Shown: positions 1-9,036 of the stretch, piece after piece | Layout of the letters: each line of letters begins with the position of its first letter | How positions within the stretch are numbered: position 1 is the first letter of the stretch | Assembly: GCA_041859045.1 (NCBI GenBank) | Contig: JBHELB010000058.1 | Location: forward strand, 1 to 16,110 | Direction of reading: 5' to 3' | Origin: JBHELB01 sp041859045 | GTDB taxonomy: Bacteria > Hydrogenedentota > Hydrogenedentia > Hydrogenedentales > SLHB01 | Length of the DNA: 16,110 nt | Notes under the pieces: model-generated | The model's input: the letters and a program-made list of their open reading frames with translations, nothing else | Told to the model about the DNA's origin: nothing | Database searches by the model: none | Position numbers and translations under genes: made by a program

Positions 1-2
1 CT

Positions 3-119
3 AACACCGTCAATCGCCGCACCATGAACCTCGCCTCCACCGGCAACGTCCTGGTCGATTGCGTCCTCAGAATGTCCATCAGCACAACCATCCGACAACT
101 CGTCAGACTACCAACCTAG
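3..119 (+). CDS. Possible 3' end of an upstream gene (unrecognised)
   Basis: An open frame enters from the left edge and ends at TAG 117-119. It encodes about 38 residues containing TMNLASTGNVLVD and ending in RLPT. I do not recognise it, and a frame this short may be chance. No promoter is obvious in the roughly 30 bases between its stop and the next gene. If real, it would be the last gene before the rhamnosidase, on the same strand. Confidence 0.2.
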   Translation, partial: NTVNRRTMNLASTGNVLVDCVLRMSISTTIRQLVRLPT

Positions 120-148
120 GCAAAACCGGGGATACATGAGAGGCAGAG

Positions 149-3100
149 ATGTCCAAAGTCAATATTGTTCTGTTAAGGACCGAGTATAAAGAGAATCCTC
201 TGGGCATCGACGTTCGCACGCCGCGGTTGTCGTGGAACCTCGAGTCCGAGGCGCGGGGGCAGCGCCAAACCGCCTACCGCGTGCTCGTGGCGTCTTCGCA
301 CGAAGCGCTGGCCGAGGACCGGGGAGATCTATGGGACAGCGGGCAAGTCGAGTCGGATCAGTGTCTCCATGTAGAGTACGCTGGCGCCGCACTGACATCG
401 CGCCAGGATTGTTTCTGGAAGGTGCGCATCTGGGACAAGAACGGAGCCGCGAGCGCATGGTCCGCCCCTGCATATTGGACGATGGGCCTCCTCGACGCCG
501 CTGATTGGCGCGCGCAATGGATAGGCTACGACCTTCCCCCCCGACGCGTCCCCGATGCATCGCCGGAGATGACTTTCGACGATTGCGCATGGGTGTCCGA
601 TCCTCGCGAAAAGATGGTGCATCCCGCGCGAGACGGCGTGTTTGGATTCAGAGGCGGGATACGGCTGCGCGACAACGCCGAGGTGCGGTCCGTGCTTGCG
701 CTGGTCTCCTCGGGCGATCAATGCGCCTTGTTTGTCAACGGTGCGGATGCCGGGGCGAGCGACGGCCGCATAGGCGCTTGCCGCCGGGGGACGCGGCTCG
801 ACATGACACCATTCGTCCACAGCGGCGACAATGTCCTTGCGCTGCGCGCCGCCTATACGAAGGGTGTCTTGGGCGTGATTGGCAAGTTCGAGGTGGACTA
901 TGCGGACGGCGCAACGGAGACGTTTTTCATCGATACCGAGTGGACGTGTTGCGAGAATCCGCCTGCCCGGTTCGAACAGCCAGACTTCGACGCCATCGCT
1001 TGGCCCAAGGTGCGCGAAGCGGCAAAGGCGCACGAAGGAGCTTGGGGACCGCTGGGAACCGGCGTGCTTGAGGTGCCGGCGCCGTCGTTGTTGCGCAAGG
1101 AATTCCATGCGCCGCGCGCCATCGCCCGCGCCACGGCGTACGCGTCCGCACTGGGAATATACGAACTGCACCTCAACGGCCAGCGTGTTGGCGACGACCT
1201 CTTGACACCCGGTTGGTCCGACTATAATAAACGCGTCTATTACCAAACCTACGATGTCACCGCGCTGCTCCACGAGGGCCCCAATGTCATCGGCGCGTTA
1301 CTCGGCCACGGCTGGTACAGCGGTTATGCGGGCTGGGGCATGGAACTCGGCAAACACTACGCCACTCCCCATCCGCGCGCGAGCCTGCAACTCGAAATCC
1401 AGTACGACGACGGCTCAACACAGACAATCGTGACGGATGCAACCTGGCGGGGTTCGAGCGGCCCAATTCTCGCGTCAGACCTCTACATGGGCGAAGCGTG
1501 CGACCTGCGCAAACAAATGCCCGGTTGGGACAAGCCCGGCTTCGACGCTCAGAGCTGGCAACCCGTTGCCGTCGATCGGCACGCGCCATGCATCGCGGTG
1601 CAGGCATACCCCGGCGTGCAAGTCCGTCGCACTATGGAACTGCCCGCAAAGACAATCGCCGAGCCCAAACCCGGCGTCTTCGTTTTTGATATTGGCCAGA
1701 ACATGGTGGGTCGGGCGCGCGTGCGCCTGCGCGGCGGCGAGCGCGGGCGAAAAATCACGCTGCGCTTCGCCGAGGCCCTCAACCCCGACGGAACCATCTA
1801 CGTCGAGAATCTACGCGGGGCCCGAGCCACGGACGAACTCTGGCTCAACAGCGATCCTGACATCGCATGGGAGCCCAAACTGACGTTCCACGGCTTCCGC
1901 TATGTTGAAGTAACAGGCTACCCCGGAACGCCGCCGCTCGACGCTGTAATCGGCGTCGTCGTACATTCCGATATGCCCTTGACCGGCGAGTTCTCGTGTT
2001 CCGATCCTATCGTGAACCAGCTCCAACGCAACATCCAATGGGGCCAGCGCGGCAACTTCCTGGAAGTGCCAACGGACTGTCCCCAACGCGACGAACGGCT
2101 CGGGTGGATGGGCGACGCGCAGGTCTTTTGCCGCACCGCGGGCTTCAATATGGACACCGCCGCCTTCTTCACGAAATGGATGCAAGACGTCGAGGACAGC
2201 CAATCGTCTGAAGGCGGCTTTGCCGATGTCGCCCCGCGCGTGATCGTACCGTATGACGCCGCCCCCGCCTGGGGCGACGCAGGCGTCATTGTGCCGTGGA
2301 CGATCTACCAGTGCTATGGCGATACGCGCATCGTCGCACGGCATTACGACGCGATGGCCTGCTGGATGGACTACCAATTGGGCGGAAGCAAGGACCTTAT
2401 CCGCACGGAGCGTTTCAACGGCAGTTACGGCGACTGGCTGTCGATTGACTCCGTCACTCCCCAAGACCTCATCGCGACCGCGTATTTTGCCTACGACGCC
2501 CGGCTGATGTCGGAAATGGCCGATGCGATCGGCAAGGCGGACGACGCCGCGAAATACGCGAAATGGTTCGAGGACATCAAGGCGGCATTCATTCGCACAT
2601 ATGTAGGCGAGGACGGGAAAATCACCGGCGAAACGCAAACCGCATACGTGCTGGCGCTGCAATTCGATCTACTGCCGCAGGCACTGCGCGCGAGAGCAGT
2701 GGGCCATCTCGTGGCCGACATCGACGCGCGGAACGGCCACCTCTCGACCGGTTTCGTGGGCTGTTCTCATATCCCCTTTGCGCTGTCGGAAAACGGTCGG
2801 CTGGACGTAGCTTACCGGCTTCTTGCGAATACGACGTTTCCGTCGTGGTGCTATGCCGTGTGCCATGGAGCGACCACCATCTGGGAACGCTGGGATGGCT
2901 GGACCGAGGATAAGGGATTTCAGGATGCCAGCATGAATTCATTCAATCATTACGCCTACGGTGCCATCGGCGAATGGTTGTACCGGGTCGTTGCAGGCAT
3001 TGATCTCGAAGCTCCAGGTTACAAGCGCATCCGTATCCACCCCCATCCAGGTGGCACCATCACAAGCGCCAAGGCTACTTTGCGTTCCAGTTACGGCACT

Positions 3101-3328
3101 ATCGCCACCGAGTGGAAACACAACAGAGGACGTTTCTTGCTCGACGTGACCATTCCCTGCAACACCACGGCGACAGTGTATCTTCCAACTTCAAGCGAGA
3201 ACTTCGTGGAGATCGACGGCTTACCCCTGGTTCAGGCGTCCAATGTCGAAAGGATCGGACGCGAAAGAGGCGGCATCCTTGTTGGCATTGGCTCTGGTAG
3301 CTATCAGTTCGTGGCGATAGCTAGGTAG
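149..3328 (+). CDS. Alpha-L-rhamnosidase, glycoside hydrolase family 78
   Basis: This enzyme hydrolyses terminal alpha-L-rhamnose from plant or microbial glycans and glycosides by inversion. The 1059-residue protein shows the GH78 architecture: an Ig/FN3-like domain (about 5-110, with NPLGIDVRTPRLSW), an extra beta-sandwich (about 130-290), the Bac_rhamnosid_N sandwich (about 313-480, with LNGQRVGDDLLTPGW), a concanavalin-like domain (about 500-600, with FDIGQNMVG), the six-hairpin helical barrel (about 610-945) and a C-terminal beta domain (about 945-1030). The catalytic signatures are DCPQRDERLGWMGD, with Glu649 as probable general acid, and TIWERWDGW, with Glu913 as probable base. There is no signal peptide, so it likely acts in the cytoplasm on imported oligosaccharides. 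The start has a purine-rich GAGAGG upstream. It is somewhat longer than many GH78 enzymes because of the additional N-terminal sandwich. Confidence 0.95.
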   Translation: MSKVNIVLLRTEYKENPLGIDVRTPRLSWNLESEARGQRQTAYRVLVASSHEALAEDRGDLWDSGQVESDQCLHVEYAGAALTSRQDCFWKVRIWDKNGAASAWSAPAYWTMGLLDAADWRAQWIGYDLPPRRVPDASPEMTFDDCAWVSDPREKMVHPARDGVFGFRGGIRLRDNAEVRSVLALVSSGDQCALFVNGADAGASDGRIGACRRGTRLDMTPFVHSGDNVLALRAAYTKGVLGVIGKFEVDYADGATETFFIDTEWTCCENPPARFEQPDFDAIAWPKVREAAKAHEGAWGPLGTGVLEVPAPSLLRKEFHAPRAIARATAYASALGIYELHLNGQRVGDDLLTPGWSDYNKRVYYQTYDVTALLHEGPNVIGALLGHGWYSGYAGWGMELGKHYATPHPRASLQLEIQYDDGSTQTIVTDATWRGSSGPILASDLYMGEACDLRKQMPGWDKPGFDAQSWQPVAVDRHAPCIAVQAYPGVQVRRTMELPAKTIAEPKPGVFVFDIGQNMVGRARVRLRGGERGRKITLRFAEALNPDGTIYVENLRGARATDELWLNSDPDIAWEPKLTFHGFRYVEVTGYPGTPPLDAVIGVVVHSDMPLTGEFSCSDPIVNQLQRNIQWGQRGNFLEVPTDCPQRDERLGWMGDAQVFCRTAGFNMDTAAFFTKWMQDVEDSQSSEGGFADVAPRVIVPYDAAPAWGDAGVIVPWTIYQCYGDTRIVARHYDAMACWMDYQLGGSKDLIRTERFNGSYGDWLSIDSVTPQDLIATAYFAYDARLMSEMADAIGKADDAAKYAKWFEDIKAAFIRTYVGEDGKITGETQTAYVLALQFDLLPQALRARAVGHLVADIDARNGHLSTGFVGCSHIPFALSENGRLDVAYRLLANTTFPSWCYAVCHGATTIWERWDGWTEDKGFQDASMNSFNHYAYGAIGEWLYRVVAGIDLEAPGYKRIRIHPHPGGTITSAKATLRSSYGTIATEWKHNRGRFLLDVTIPCNTTATVYLPTSSENFVEIDGLPLVQASNVERIGRERGGILVGIGSGSYQFVAIAR

Positions 3329-3534
3329 TTACTGGTGCCGAAATATGATAAGACATTCTCATGGGAGGCTTCTCTGTCTGTATCGGGGCTTTGCTGCCCA
3401 TATTATCGCAGCGCCCTTCTCCGTCGCTTTTCAACGCTGTAACGCTCACTTCAAAAACGGCGAAAACGACGATCAACGCCGAGGCAAGGTGTTGTTTCCC
3501 GAGCTTCTCCTCGGTGTGGCATGATCGGACTGGG
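3329..3534. other. Convergent intergenic region
   Basis: About 206 bases separate the rhamnosidase stop from the stop of the minus-strand remnant. A weak inverted repeat (CCGAGG near 3479 against CCTCGG near 3512) is present without a T-run, so no terminator can be called with confidence. Short frames here look like chance. Confidence 0.5.
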
Positions 3535-3995
3535 CTACTTCCCCGTGTTTGGGGCGTAGTCCCGCGTCAATATCTCGAGTTTCGCGTTCGCCTCGGCGGT
3601 ATACACCTTCACGCTACGAATGGGCAACGTTCCCTTCAATAGTTCCAGCCGGAAGTCGCTAGCCGCATTCAGCTTGTTCGCAAAGCGCGCGTCGTCCACG
3701 ACCACCCGCGCGGTTTTCCACTTTCCACTGTTGGTGAGACGAATCAGCTCGACCGCTTTGAATGGTTTGACCGGGCTATACGGGCCCTTGCGGCTGTCGT
3801 ATTGGAGCTTGGCCATACCCTCGCCTTGGTCGAGATACGTCACTTCGATGACCATCGGCTTGCGGCAGTCGAAGGCGGCGCTGTCATCGATAGAAAAGTA
3901 GAGGTAATAGCCCCGTGCGCCGAGTTTCCAGAAAGGCACGCCGTCCTGTTCCTCCGTGATGAGGAAGGCCCCGAGGTAGTTGATGGCAAGCGCAC
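3535..3995 (-). pseudogene. C-terminal remnant of a probable carbohydrate-active or surface protein, 5'-truncated
   Basis: On the minus strand about 150 residues read as a natural protein C-terminus. They include YYLYFSIDDSAAFD, MVIEVTYLDQGEGMAKLQYDS, GKWKTARVVVDDARFAN and DFRLELLKG. This beta-sandwich-like pattern (a DDSxxFD strand, a YLD..G..LQYDS strand, then WKTA..VDDARFAN) resembles the C-terminal modules of large glycosidase-like proteins in Planctomycetes-type bacteria; that assignment is from memory of the style, not a named family. The frame formally continues to an ATG at 4056, but the first 20 or so residues there are antisense to the tape-measure gene and do not look native. The 5' part is therefore missing, cut at about 3985-4000. 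It faces the rhamnosidase and may belong to the same sugar-utilisation locus. Confidence 0.6.
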
Positions 3996-6213
3996 GTTGT
4001 TGCCGGTTATCACGCCGGTCATGCACGGCGTGTCGCACGTCGTTCTGTTCCTGCAACGCATGGCGAAAGCCCTGCCCGGCGTCACACGCGTCATACTTGG
4101 CCTGGCCCTCGCGCTTGGCGCGACGTTGGTCGTCGCTGGAGCAGTAGTCGCGGCCATAGGCGCCATCGGGGTGCTGGTTCCCGCGGTGAGCGCGGGTATC
4201 GCCGCCATTGGGCCTGTACTTACCGGTGCGGGCGCGGCCATCGCGGCGTACTTCTGGCCGGTGACGCTGGCCATAGGTGCCTTCATAACGGCCGTTTATC
4301 TGCTACGCCGCGCATGGACTGCGGACTTCGCGGGTATTCGCACGACGGTCATGGGCGCATGGAGCAGAGTGAGCCTCGTGTTCCAGGGGATTCGCGCGCT
4401 CATGAGGTCCCTCAAGGACGGCACAGGCGAAATATCTGAGGAACTTGCGCGCCAACTTCATGACGCCGGGCTGATGTCGTTCGTGTCCGGTCTTTTCCGC
4501 GTGTACTACCGCCTGCGCGAATGCTACGCGGGACTGAGTCAAACGCTCGCACACGGTTTCGCACGAGCGCGCGCGATCCTCGAGCCCACCGCGCGCGCGC
4601 TGCTCGATGCCTACGCCAAGTTGGCCCGCTCGGTTTTCTCCTTGCTGGAAGCGTTTGGACTCGTGAGCGCCGCTGCGGATGCGTCGTCGTTCCGCACGTT
4701 GGGACGCGCGCTGGGGACGCTTCTCGGGATTATTGTTCAGGTGGATGCATTCATTCTGCGCGGGCTTATCGCGCCGTTTGTTGGGGTTATCCGGCTCATC
4801 GCGCTTGTGGTGCGCGCCGTTGTGTGGTTGGCAAAGGTGACGGTCTCTGCGTTTACCGAGTCCGCACGATTTGCCCAGAGATACCTGCTCCCAATACGTC
4901 TCATCATCGAAGAACTCCGCCTGGCCGCGCGCGTGGCGTATTCGTTCTGGCAGATGTTGAGCGGCGATGTGTCGTTCACGGAAGGACTCAAGGCCATTGG
5001 ACACGCCGTGTTCCGCTTCCTCACCACGCCGTTCCGTTGGGTGCGAGACGTGGCGCAGGGAATTTGGGGCACCATCACTGAGCTGTTCTCCTCAATGGCG
5101 CGTCTGGTCATGAACTTCGCGTCGGCGATGGAGAGCGCCATTCTCTCTTTGCCCCTCGTAAGTGCGCTGGCGAACGTGTTTGGCAACGTTCGATTATTCC
5201 TCGCCGGCGACCTTGGATTCTTCAACGCGGGCAAAGCGATGTTGACCGCCTTAGCCGAGGGGATATGGTCTGCCGCGACGTTGCCGTACCGCATGCTCAA
5301 GAAAGTGCTGAGACTCTTGCGCCGCCTGTTGCCGTTCTCCGATGCACAAGAAGGGCCGCTCTCTGACCTCACGCTTTCCGGTGCGGCGTTCCTTAGGACG
5401 TTCGCGCAAGGCATGCTGAGTGCGGCGGCGTTGCCGGGCAGGGTATTGAGGCGATCTCTAGACGCCGCGGCTCAGGAAACCGCCACGCCTTTCCGTTGGG
5501 CTGCCGGTCTGGCGCATCGCGCGTGGGACGGTCTGCGCGCAGCAGTGGCGATGGCGTTCGATAGGTCCGCATTGCCAATGCTTCCCGTTCCGGCAACACA
5601 GCCCATGGACTCTCGTGCTGCCCACCAACCCGCGGTGCAGGAGAGTATCTTCCGATTTCTCGGGAGCACAGCTCGCGCGGTCGCGCTTGCGGGGCTTGCC
5701 GCCATACAGCCCACAACCGAACTCCCTACCCTGCGCACCGAGACTCCCGCTGTGGCGCGGCCCATGCGCCCTGTGCCGCCGCAACAGAACGTCGCCGTGC
5801 TGCCCGCTCGAACCGTCTTGCCGCAACCTACGCTGACGGCACGAGTCATTTCCTCGGTTTCGCCGGTTATTCCGCGAATTACCGTGTCCCGGGAGCCAGT
5901 CCCCGCGCGCGAGCCTGTCTACACCGCCCTGGCGTCACAGCCGAGCACTGCGTCTGTACCAACCCCGACGCAGAGACAACAGCAGTTGCTCGGCGAAACG
6001 CGCGGCGTGGTGTCTGCACGGCAGCCGACTGCCGATTCGCTCGAACTACTCGCCATCCGCCTGCTTCTGGAACGGTTGCTCGCAAAGCAGGACGAGTTGG
6101 GGCAACGCCCTGTAGACCTCTCCGTGGTTCTGCGTCTGGACGGCCGCCAAATCGCTCAGGCCGTTTACAAGGACCTGCGCGAACAGAAGGTGAAGAACTA
6201 TGAAACGCTGTAG
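3988..6213 (+). pseudogene. Tail tape measure protein, 5'-truncated
   Basis: The open frame formally starts at ATG 3802, but residues 1 to about 62 are antisense of the truncated left gene. Native-looking sequence begins near LLPVITPVMHGVSHVV (from about 3997). About 740 residues follow, with a hydrophobic alanine/glycine-rich block (about 3.99-4.35 kb, including LPGVTRVILGLALALGATL), long amphipathic helices, and the tape-measure signature LLPFSDAQEGPLSDLTLSG (5323-5379). The C-terminus is proline-rich and ends in VVLRLDGRQIAQAVYKDLR and NYETL. Tape measures fill the tail tube, set its length and are ejected first. A full protein would carry a coiled-coil N-terminal region, absent here, so the gene is probably non-functional or the junction is an assembly artefact. 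The next gene starts 15 bases downstream. Confidence 0.75.
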
Positions 6214-6228
6214 TGGGAGCGCCGCGTC

Positions 6229-6699
6229 GTGAACCAACCGGGACAGACCATAACCGCTTACCTGGTGGACGTGGATACGGGCGAACGGCTGGAGTTTCAG
6301 TACAACCCGAACGACATTGCCGATGAGAAAAGCACCGCGTACGCGGCGGTCAAAGTCCCGGGTATGAGCCATCCCCGCTACCAGTTCGTGGCGGGCGAAG
6401 CGCGGAAGATCGCGTTCAAAGTGGAGTTCTTCAAGGGGCCGGTGAAGGAAAACGTGCGTTGGCTGCAGAGCCTGCAATACCCCGACCACGACGGGCCGCT
6501 GCTCAAGAACGCGCCGCACCGGGTGTTGTTCATCTACGGCGATTTGTTCCCCGGCGTCGTGTGCATCGTGACCAGCGTCAAGGCCCGGTTCTTTCATCTC
6601 TTCGACCAGACGACCCTCGAGCCGCAGCGCGCCGAGGTGGATATTGTGTTGGAAGAATACGTCGAGAGCTCCCGTTCTGTGCGAGACATGCGCCGATGA
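6229..6699 (+). CDS. Contractile tail hub/tube-adaptor protein (CIS tube N-terminal domain type, gp53-like)
   Basis: This 156-residue protein begins TITAYLVDVDTGERLEFQYN and contains the FQYNP motif, PGMSHPRYQFVAGEARK, NVRWLQSLQYPD, RVLFIYGDL and EPQRAEVDIVLEEYVE. These mark the baseplate adaptor seen in contractile injection systems (Afp7/Pvc7 N-terminal type), which joins the central hub to the inner tube or wedges. Afp7-type proteins often carry a C-terminal LysM domain, which is lacking here. The start is GTG 6229 with GGGAG nine bases upstream. The gene lies 15 bases after the tape measure, and its stop overlaps the next ATG (ATGA at 6696), indicating translational coupling with the following, now broken, small gene. 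Confidence 0.8.
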   Translation: MNQPGQTITAYLVDVDTGERLEFQYNPNDIADEKSTAYAAVKVPGMSHPRYQFVAGEARKIAFKVEFFKGPVKENVRWLQSLQYPDHDGPLLKNAPHRVLFIYGDLFPGVVCIVTSVKARFFHLFDQTTLEPQRAEVDIVLEEYVESSRSVRDMRR

Positions 6700-6800
6700 A
6701 CACCCTGTCCCGAATGGAGTTGGTCACCTATCCGCTCCTTGACTGGCTGAACTCAACGGCTACGCGAAAAGGGCATTGGTGTTCGTCTAGTTCATATTGA
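6696..6800 (+). pseudogene. Remnant of a small tail gene (possible LysM/tail X-like), interrupted
   Basis: An ATG overlaps the preceding stop and opens a frame reading MNTLSRMELVTYPLLDWL before it degenerates into sequence antisense to the end of the GIY-YIG gene (TRKGHWCSSSSY). In related clusters a short LysM-like tail X protein often follows the tube-adaptor gene, and its N-terminus commonly has this kind of sR-E-LVT-P pattern. I infer that only about 13-16 native codons remain and that the nuclease cassette replaced the rest. It could instead be a chance coupled start. Confidence 0.4.
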
Positions 6801-7638
6801 GACCTGTGGCCCGCGAGCCGAGTTTTTCCTTGTAGATGACTTCGCGTCGTATGACTTCTTCACGCGCCATAGTTTTTGGCAAAATCTGAAGGATAGAGAA
6901 ACGAAAACGCTCTGGATAAATGGGTTCACGGCGCATCAAATCGCGTAACGCTGAGTTGCCGCCATGCCCAGATTTCGCGTACTGGCGCCAACGTCCCCAG
7001 ATGCCATCGGCGCCATAAGCGCTGCCCACGTAAAGATCGCCCGAATGTTCGGCAAGAATCAGATAAACTCCCGAGACTGCACTGAGACGCGCGCGCCATT
7101 CCCTGTGGGCCTCCTCATTCGCGAATAGTTCCTTGATCTGAGTGAAGCTAAGGCTGAACTCAAGATAGTCGTCAAAGGGCTCCAATCGACGGCCCGACTC
7201 CTGTATCTCGAGAACTCGCTTGTTACAATCGCGTTGGACCCATGAGAGCGCGCCAGGTCCCCAATCGACCACCAGACGATCACGGAATCCATCGAAATCT
7301 GGGTTGCGCTCAAGATCGTAGAAGTATGAGGATGTTTTCTTCCATTCCTCAGACCACGAACACTCTGGAAGGGTGATTCCCTCAATCGCTGGTCGACAGC
7401 CTTGAACTCTATAGACGCCGTAGAAAGCAGCGCGCGTACCAGTCAGTCCGTAGAACGAAACAATCCAGTCAACTTTGTGAAACTTGGGCTTTATCTGGTA
7501 GCGCTGATAGAGTTCGAGCCATCCATTGCGTCGCAACTCATCCACGGGATGAAGCCTACTCTGGTGGCGAACAATTCTACTGTCGGACGTAAGCTCCAAA
7601 CCCTTCATTTTCAGTATGTCCAATAGCCAGATATCCAC
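6787..7638 (-). CDS. GIY-YIG nuclease-domain protein
   Basis: A 283-residue protein when started at GTG 7638, preferred because GGAGGG lies seven bases upstream; an ATG at 7608 would give 273 residues. The C-terminal GIY-YIG domain (about 190-283) shows SGVYLILAEHSGDLYVGSAY (GVY at 190-192 and YVG at 203-205), the catalytic Arg in GIWGRWRQYA (Arg216), the metal-binding Glu in RREVIYKEKLG (Glu266), and a terminal GLN. The N-terminal half resembles the stand-alone family of about 280 residues scattered in bacteria, often near defence genes. It probably cuts DNA as a restriction or anti-phage effector, but its target is unknown. It is the only minus-strand gene among the tail genes of this stretch, sits between the tube-adaptor and hub genes, and appears inserted. 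Confidence 0.85.
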   Translation of the reverse strand: MDIWLLDILKMKGLELTSDSRIVRHQSRLHPVDELRRNGWLELYQRYQIKPKFHKVDWIVSFYGLTGTRAAFYGVYRVQGCRPAIEGITLPECSWSEEWKKTSSYFYDLERNPDFDGFRDRLVVDWGPGALSWVQRDCNKRVLEIQESGRRLEPFDDYLEFSLSFTQIKELFANEEAHREWRARLSAVSGVYLILAEHSGDLYVGSAYGADGIWGRWRQYAKSGHGGNSALRDLMRREPIYPERFRFSILQILPKTMAREEVIRREVIYKEKLGSRATGLNMN

Positions 7639-7734
7639 TGATACCCCCTCCCTCAATCTGCGGATAGCCTTTCTTGCGCAGTTTACTAAAGCCACTCGCT
7701 GGCAGCAAAATACGAAACAGTCGCGTTGAAACAG

Positions 7735-7748
7735 CTTTCCGGTAGATA
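7735..7748. repeat. 14-bp motif at cassette edge, copy 1
   Basis: CTTTCCGGTAGATA, followed by CCC, lies between the 5' side of the GIY-YIG gene and the hub gene. The identical 14-mer occurs at 14990-15003, at the right edge of the other inserted cassette. It may be a recombination site, an element end or a shared upstream element of the two minus-strand genes. Confidence 0.6.
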
Positions 7749-7749
7749 C

Positions 7750-7778
7750 CCTCCGAGGGCATTCCGCCCGACCGGAGG
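7750..7778 (+). promoter_or_regulatory. Hairpin that encloses the ribosome binding site of the hub gene
   Basis: CCTCCG (7750-7755) pairs with CGGAGG (7773-7778), and inside it GGGC (7757-7760) pairs with GCCC (7766-7769). The 3' arm contains the GGAGG (7774-7778) that serves the ATG at 7783, so folding would mask the site. Pairing is seen directly; a regulatory effect is inferred. Confidence 0.45.
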
Positions 7779-7782
7779 CCGG

Positions 7783-8973
7783 ATGGACCTGGACGTATTC
7801 AAACCCACGTTCCTCATCCAGATCGAGGGACAAGAGCTTTCCCTGGACATCACGCAGGAGATCACGTCGTTCGTCTTCGAGGACAACGAGGAGGAACTGG
7901 ATGTGATGGAACTGTGCGTAGCGAACCGGGCCTTGCAGTTCACGGACGCCCCATTGTTCCAGGAGGGGAACGAGATCGTCGCCCGCTTCGGGTATGTCGG
8001 CAACCTGTCGCCGGTCAAGAAGGCGGTCATCAAGGAGATAGACTACGACTTCCCCGAGGACGGAGTCGCCACCATCCGTCTCAAGGCGTACGACAAGGGC
8101 TACAAGCTCTCCGGCAAGGAGAACCAGAAGGTCTGGCAGAAACCCGCGCCCGGGATTTTGTATTCGGAAATCGCCGAGGAGATCGCGGCGGCAAACGCCC
8201 TCATTCCGGTGGTGACCCCCACCGTCGGCCGTCACTTGCGCGTGGTGCAGAGCAACATCTCAGACGCGCAGTTCTTGCGTGAACTCGCGGCGAAATCGCG
8301 TGACCGTGACGGAGACGGCGTTACCGGGTACATGTTCTACGTCCAGGACGACGAGCTGCATTTTCATCCGCGCGTCTTGGACCAACCCCCAGCCCTGACG
8401 CTCGAATACTTCACGGACCGCCAGGGCTTGTTGCGCTCGTTCAAACCTTCGGTACAGGCGCAATGGGGCAAGGGCGCGGGCGTCGAGACCAAGGCGATGG
8501 GCGTCGACCCGCGCAAGAAGACGGCTGTAGAGCACAAAGCCAACAACGAGACCTCTCCGGACCGGACGTCCCTGGGCAAACGCACGTATCTCATGGACGG
8601 CAACACCGGCGAGGGGCGATTCAAAGAACACGAGACGGGCCGCGTGACGGCGTCGTTCGATCGCAGCGAAGGGCTTCACGAGGAACCGCCCCAGGAGCCC
8701 GCCAAAGACGCCGCCGAGGGCCGGTTCAACGCGGCGGAACTGCAGCAGGTCGAGGCGACGGCCCTCACGCTGGGCATCCCTACGTTGCGCGCCAAACAAA
8801 ACATCGAGATTCGGGGCGTGGGCCGAAAGTTTTCCGGTATGTATTACTGCCGGTCGTTGCGCCACAGCTTTGGGGAGGGCGGATACGCCTGCGAGCTCAC
8901 GCTGCGCAAGAACGCGCTCGGCATGGGCGCAGGCGCGAAGTCCGGCCCGGCGATGGGCAAGACGAACGAATAG
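7783..8973 (+). CDS. Baseplate hub protein, phage late control gene D / gp27-like
   Basis: A 396-residue protein of the gpD family, equivalent to T4 gp27 and to the N-terminal part of T6SS VgrG. It forms the trimeric hub that joins the tube to the spike. Recognisable features are KPTFLIQIEGQELSLDITQ, DNEEELDVMELCVAN, GNEIVARFGYVG, the binding-domain stretch LRVVQSNISDAQFLRELA, YMFYVQDDELHFHPR and, near the end, LRAKQNIEIRGVGRKFSGMY. The insert at about 225-320 is charged and likely flexible. The start is ATG 7783 with GGAGG four bases upstream; the frame is open 19 codons further up, but that stretch (RYPPRAFRPTGGR) is hairpin and boundary sequence. The upstream hairpin may limit translation. 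The order hub then spike fits contractile tails. Confidence 0.88.
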   Translation: MDLDVFKPTFLIQIEGQELSLDITQEITSFVFEDNEEELDVMELCVANRALQFTDAPLFQEGNEIVARFGYVGNLSPVKKAVIKEIDYDFPEDGVATIRLKAYDKGYKLSGKENQKVWQKPAPGILYSEIAEEIAAANALIPVVTPTVGRHLRVVQSNISDAQFLRELAAKSRDRDGDGVTGYMFYVQDDELHFHPRVLDQPPALTLEYFTDRQGLLRSFKPSVQAQWGKGAGVETKAMGVDPRKKTAVEHKANNETSPDRTSLGKRTYLMDGNTGEGRFKEHETGRVTASFDRSEGLHEEPPQEPAKDAAEGRFNAAELQQVEATALTLGIPTLRAKQNIEIRGVGRKFSGMYYCRSLRHSFGEGGYACELTLRKNALGMGAGAKSGPAMGKTNE

Positions 8974-8987
8974 TTCGGCGGTTGCCG

Positions 8988-9015
8988 GTTACCAGTTTTC
9001 AGTTACCAGTTGTCG
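8988..9015 (+). repeat. Two near-copies of a 14-nt repeat (GTTACCAGTT type)
   Basis: GTTACCAGTTTTCA (8988-9001) is followed at once by GTTACCAGTTGTCG (9002-9015) in the gap after the hub gene. The 10-base core is exact in both. A different repeat of the same unit length lies at 9362, on the other side of the small gene. Confidence 0.7.
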
Positions 9016-9036
9016 GAAAAAGAAGAGGGAAAAGAC

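Noticed and set aside
7639..8235. Upstream extension of the GIY-YIG reading frame to 8235
   Set aside because: This part is antisense to the hub gene. The GTG at 7638 with a good ribosome binding site fits the family length.
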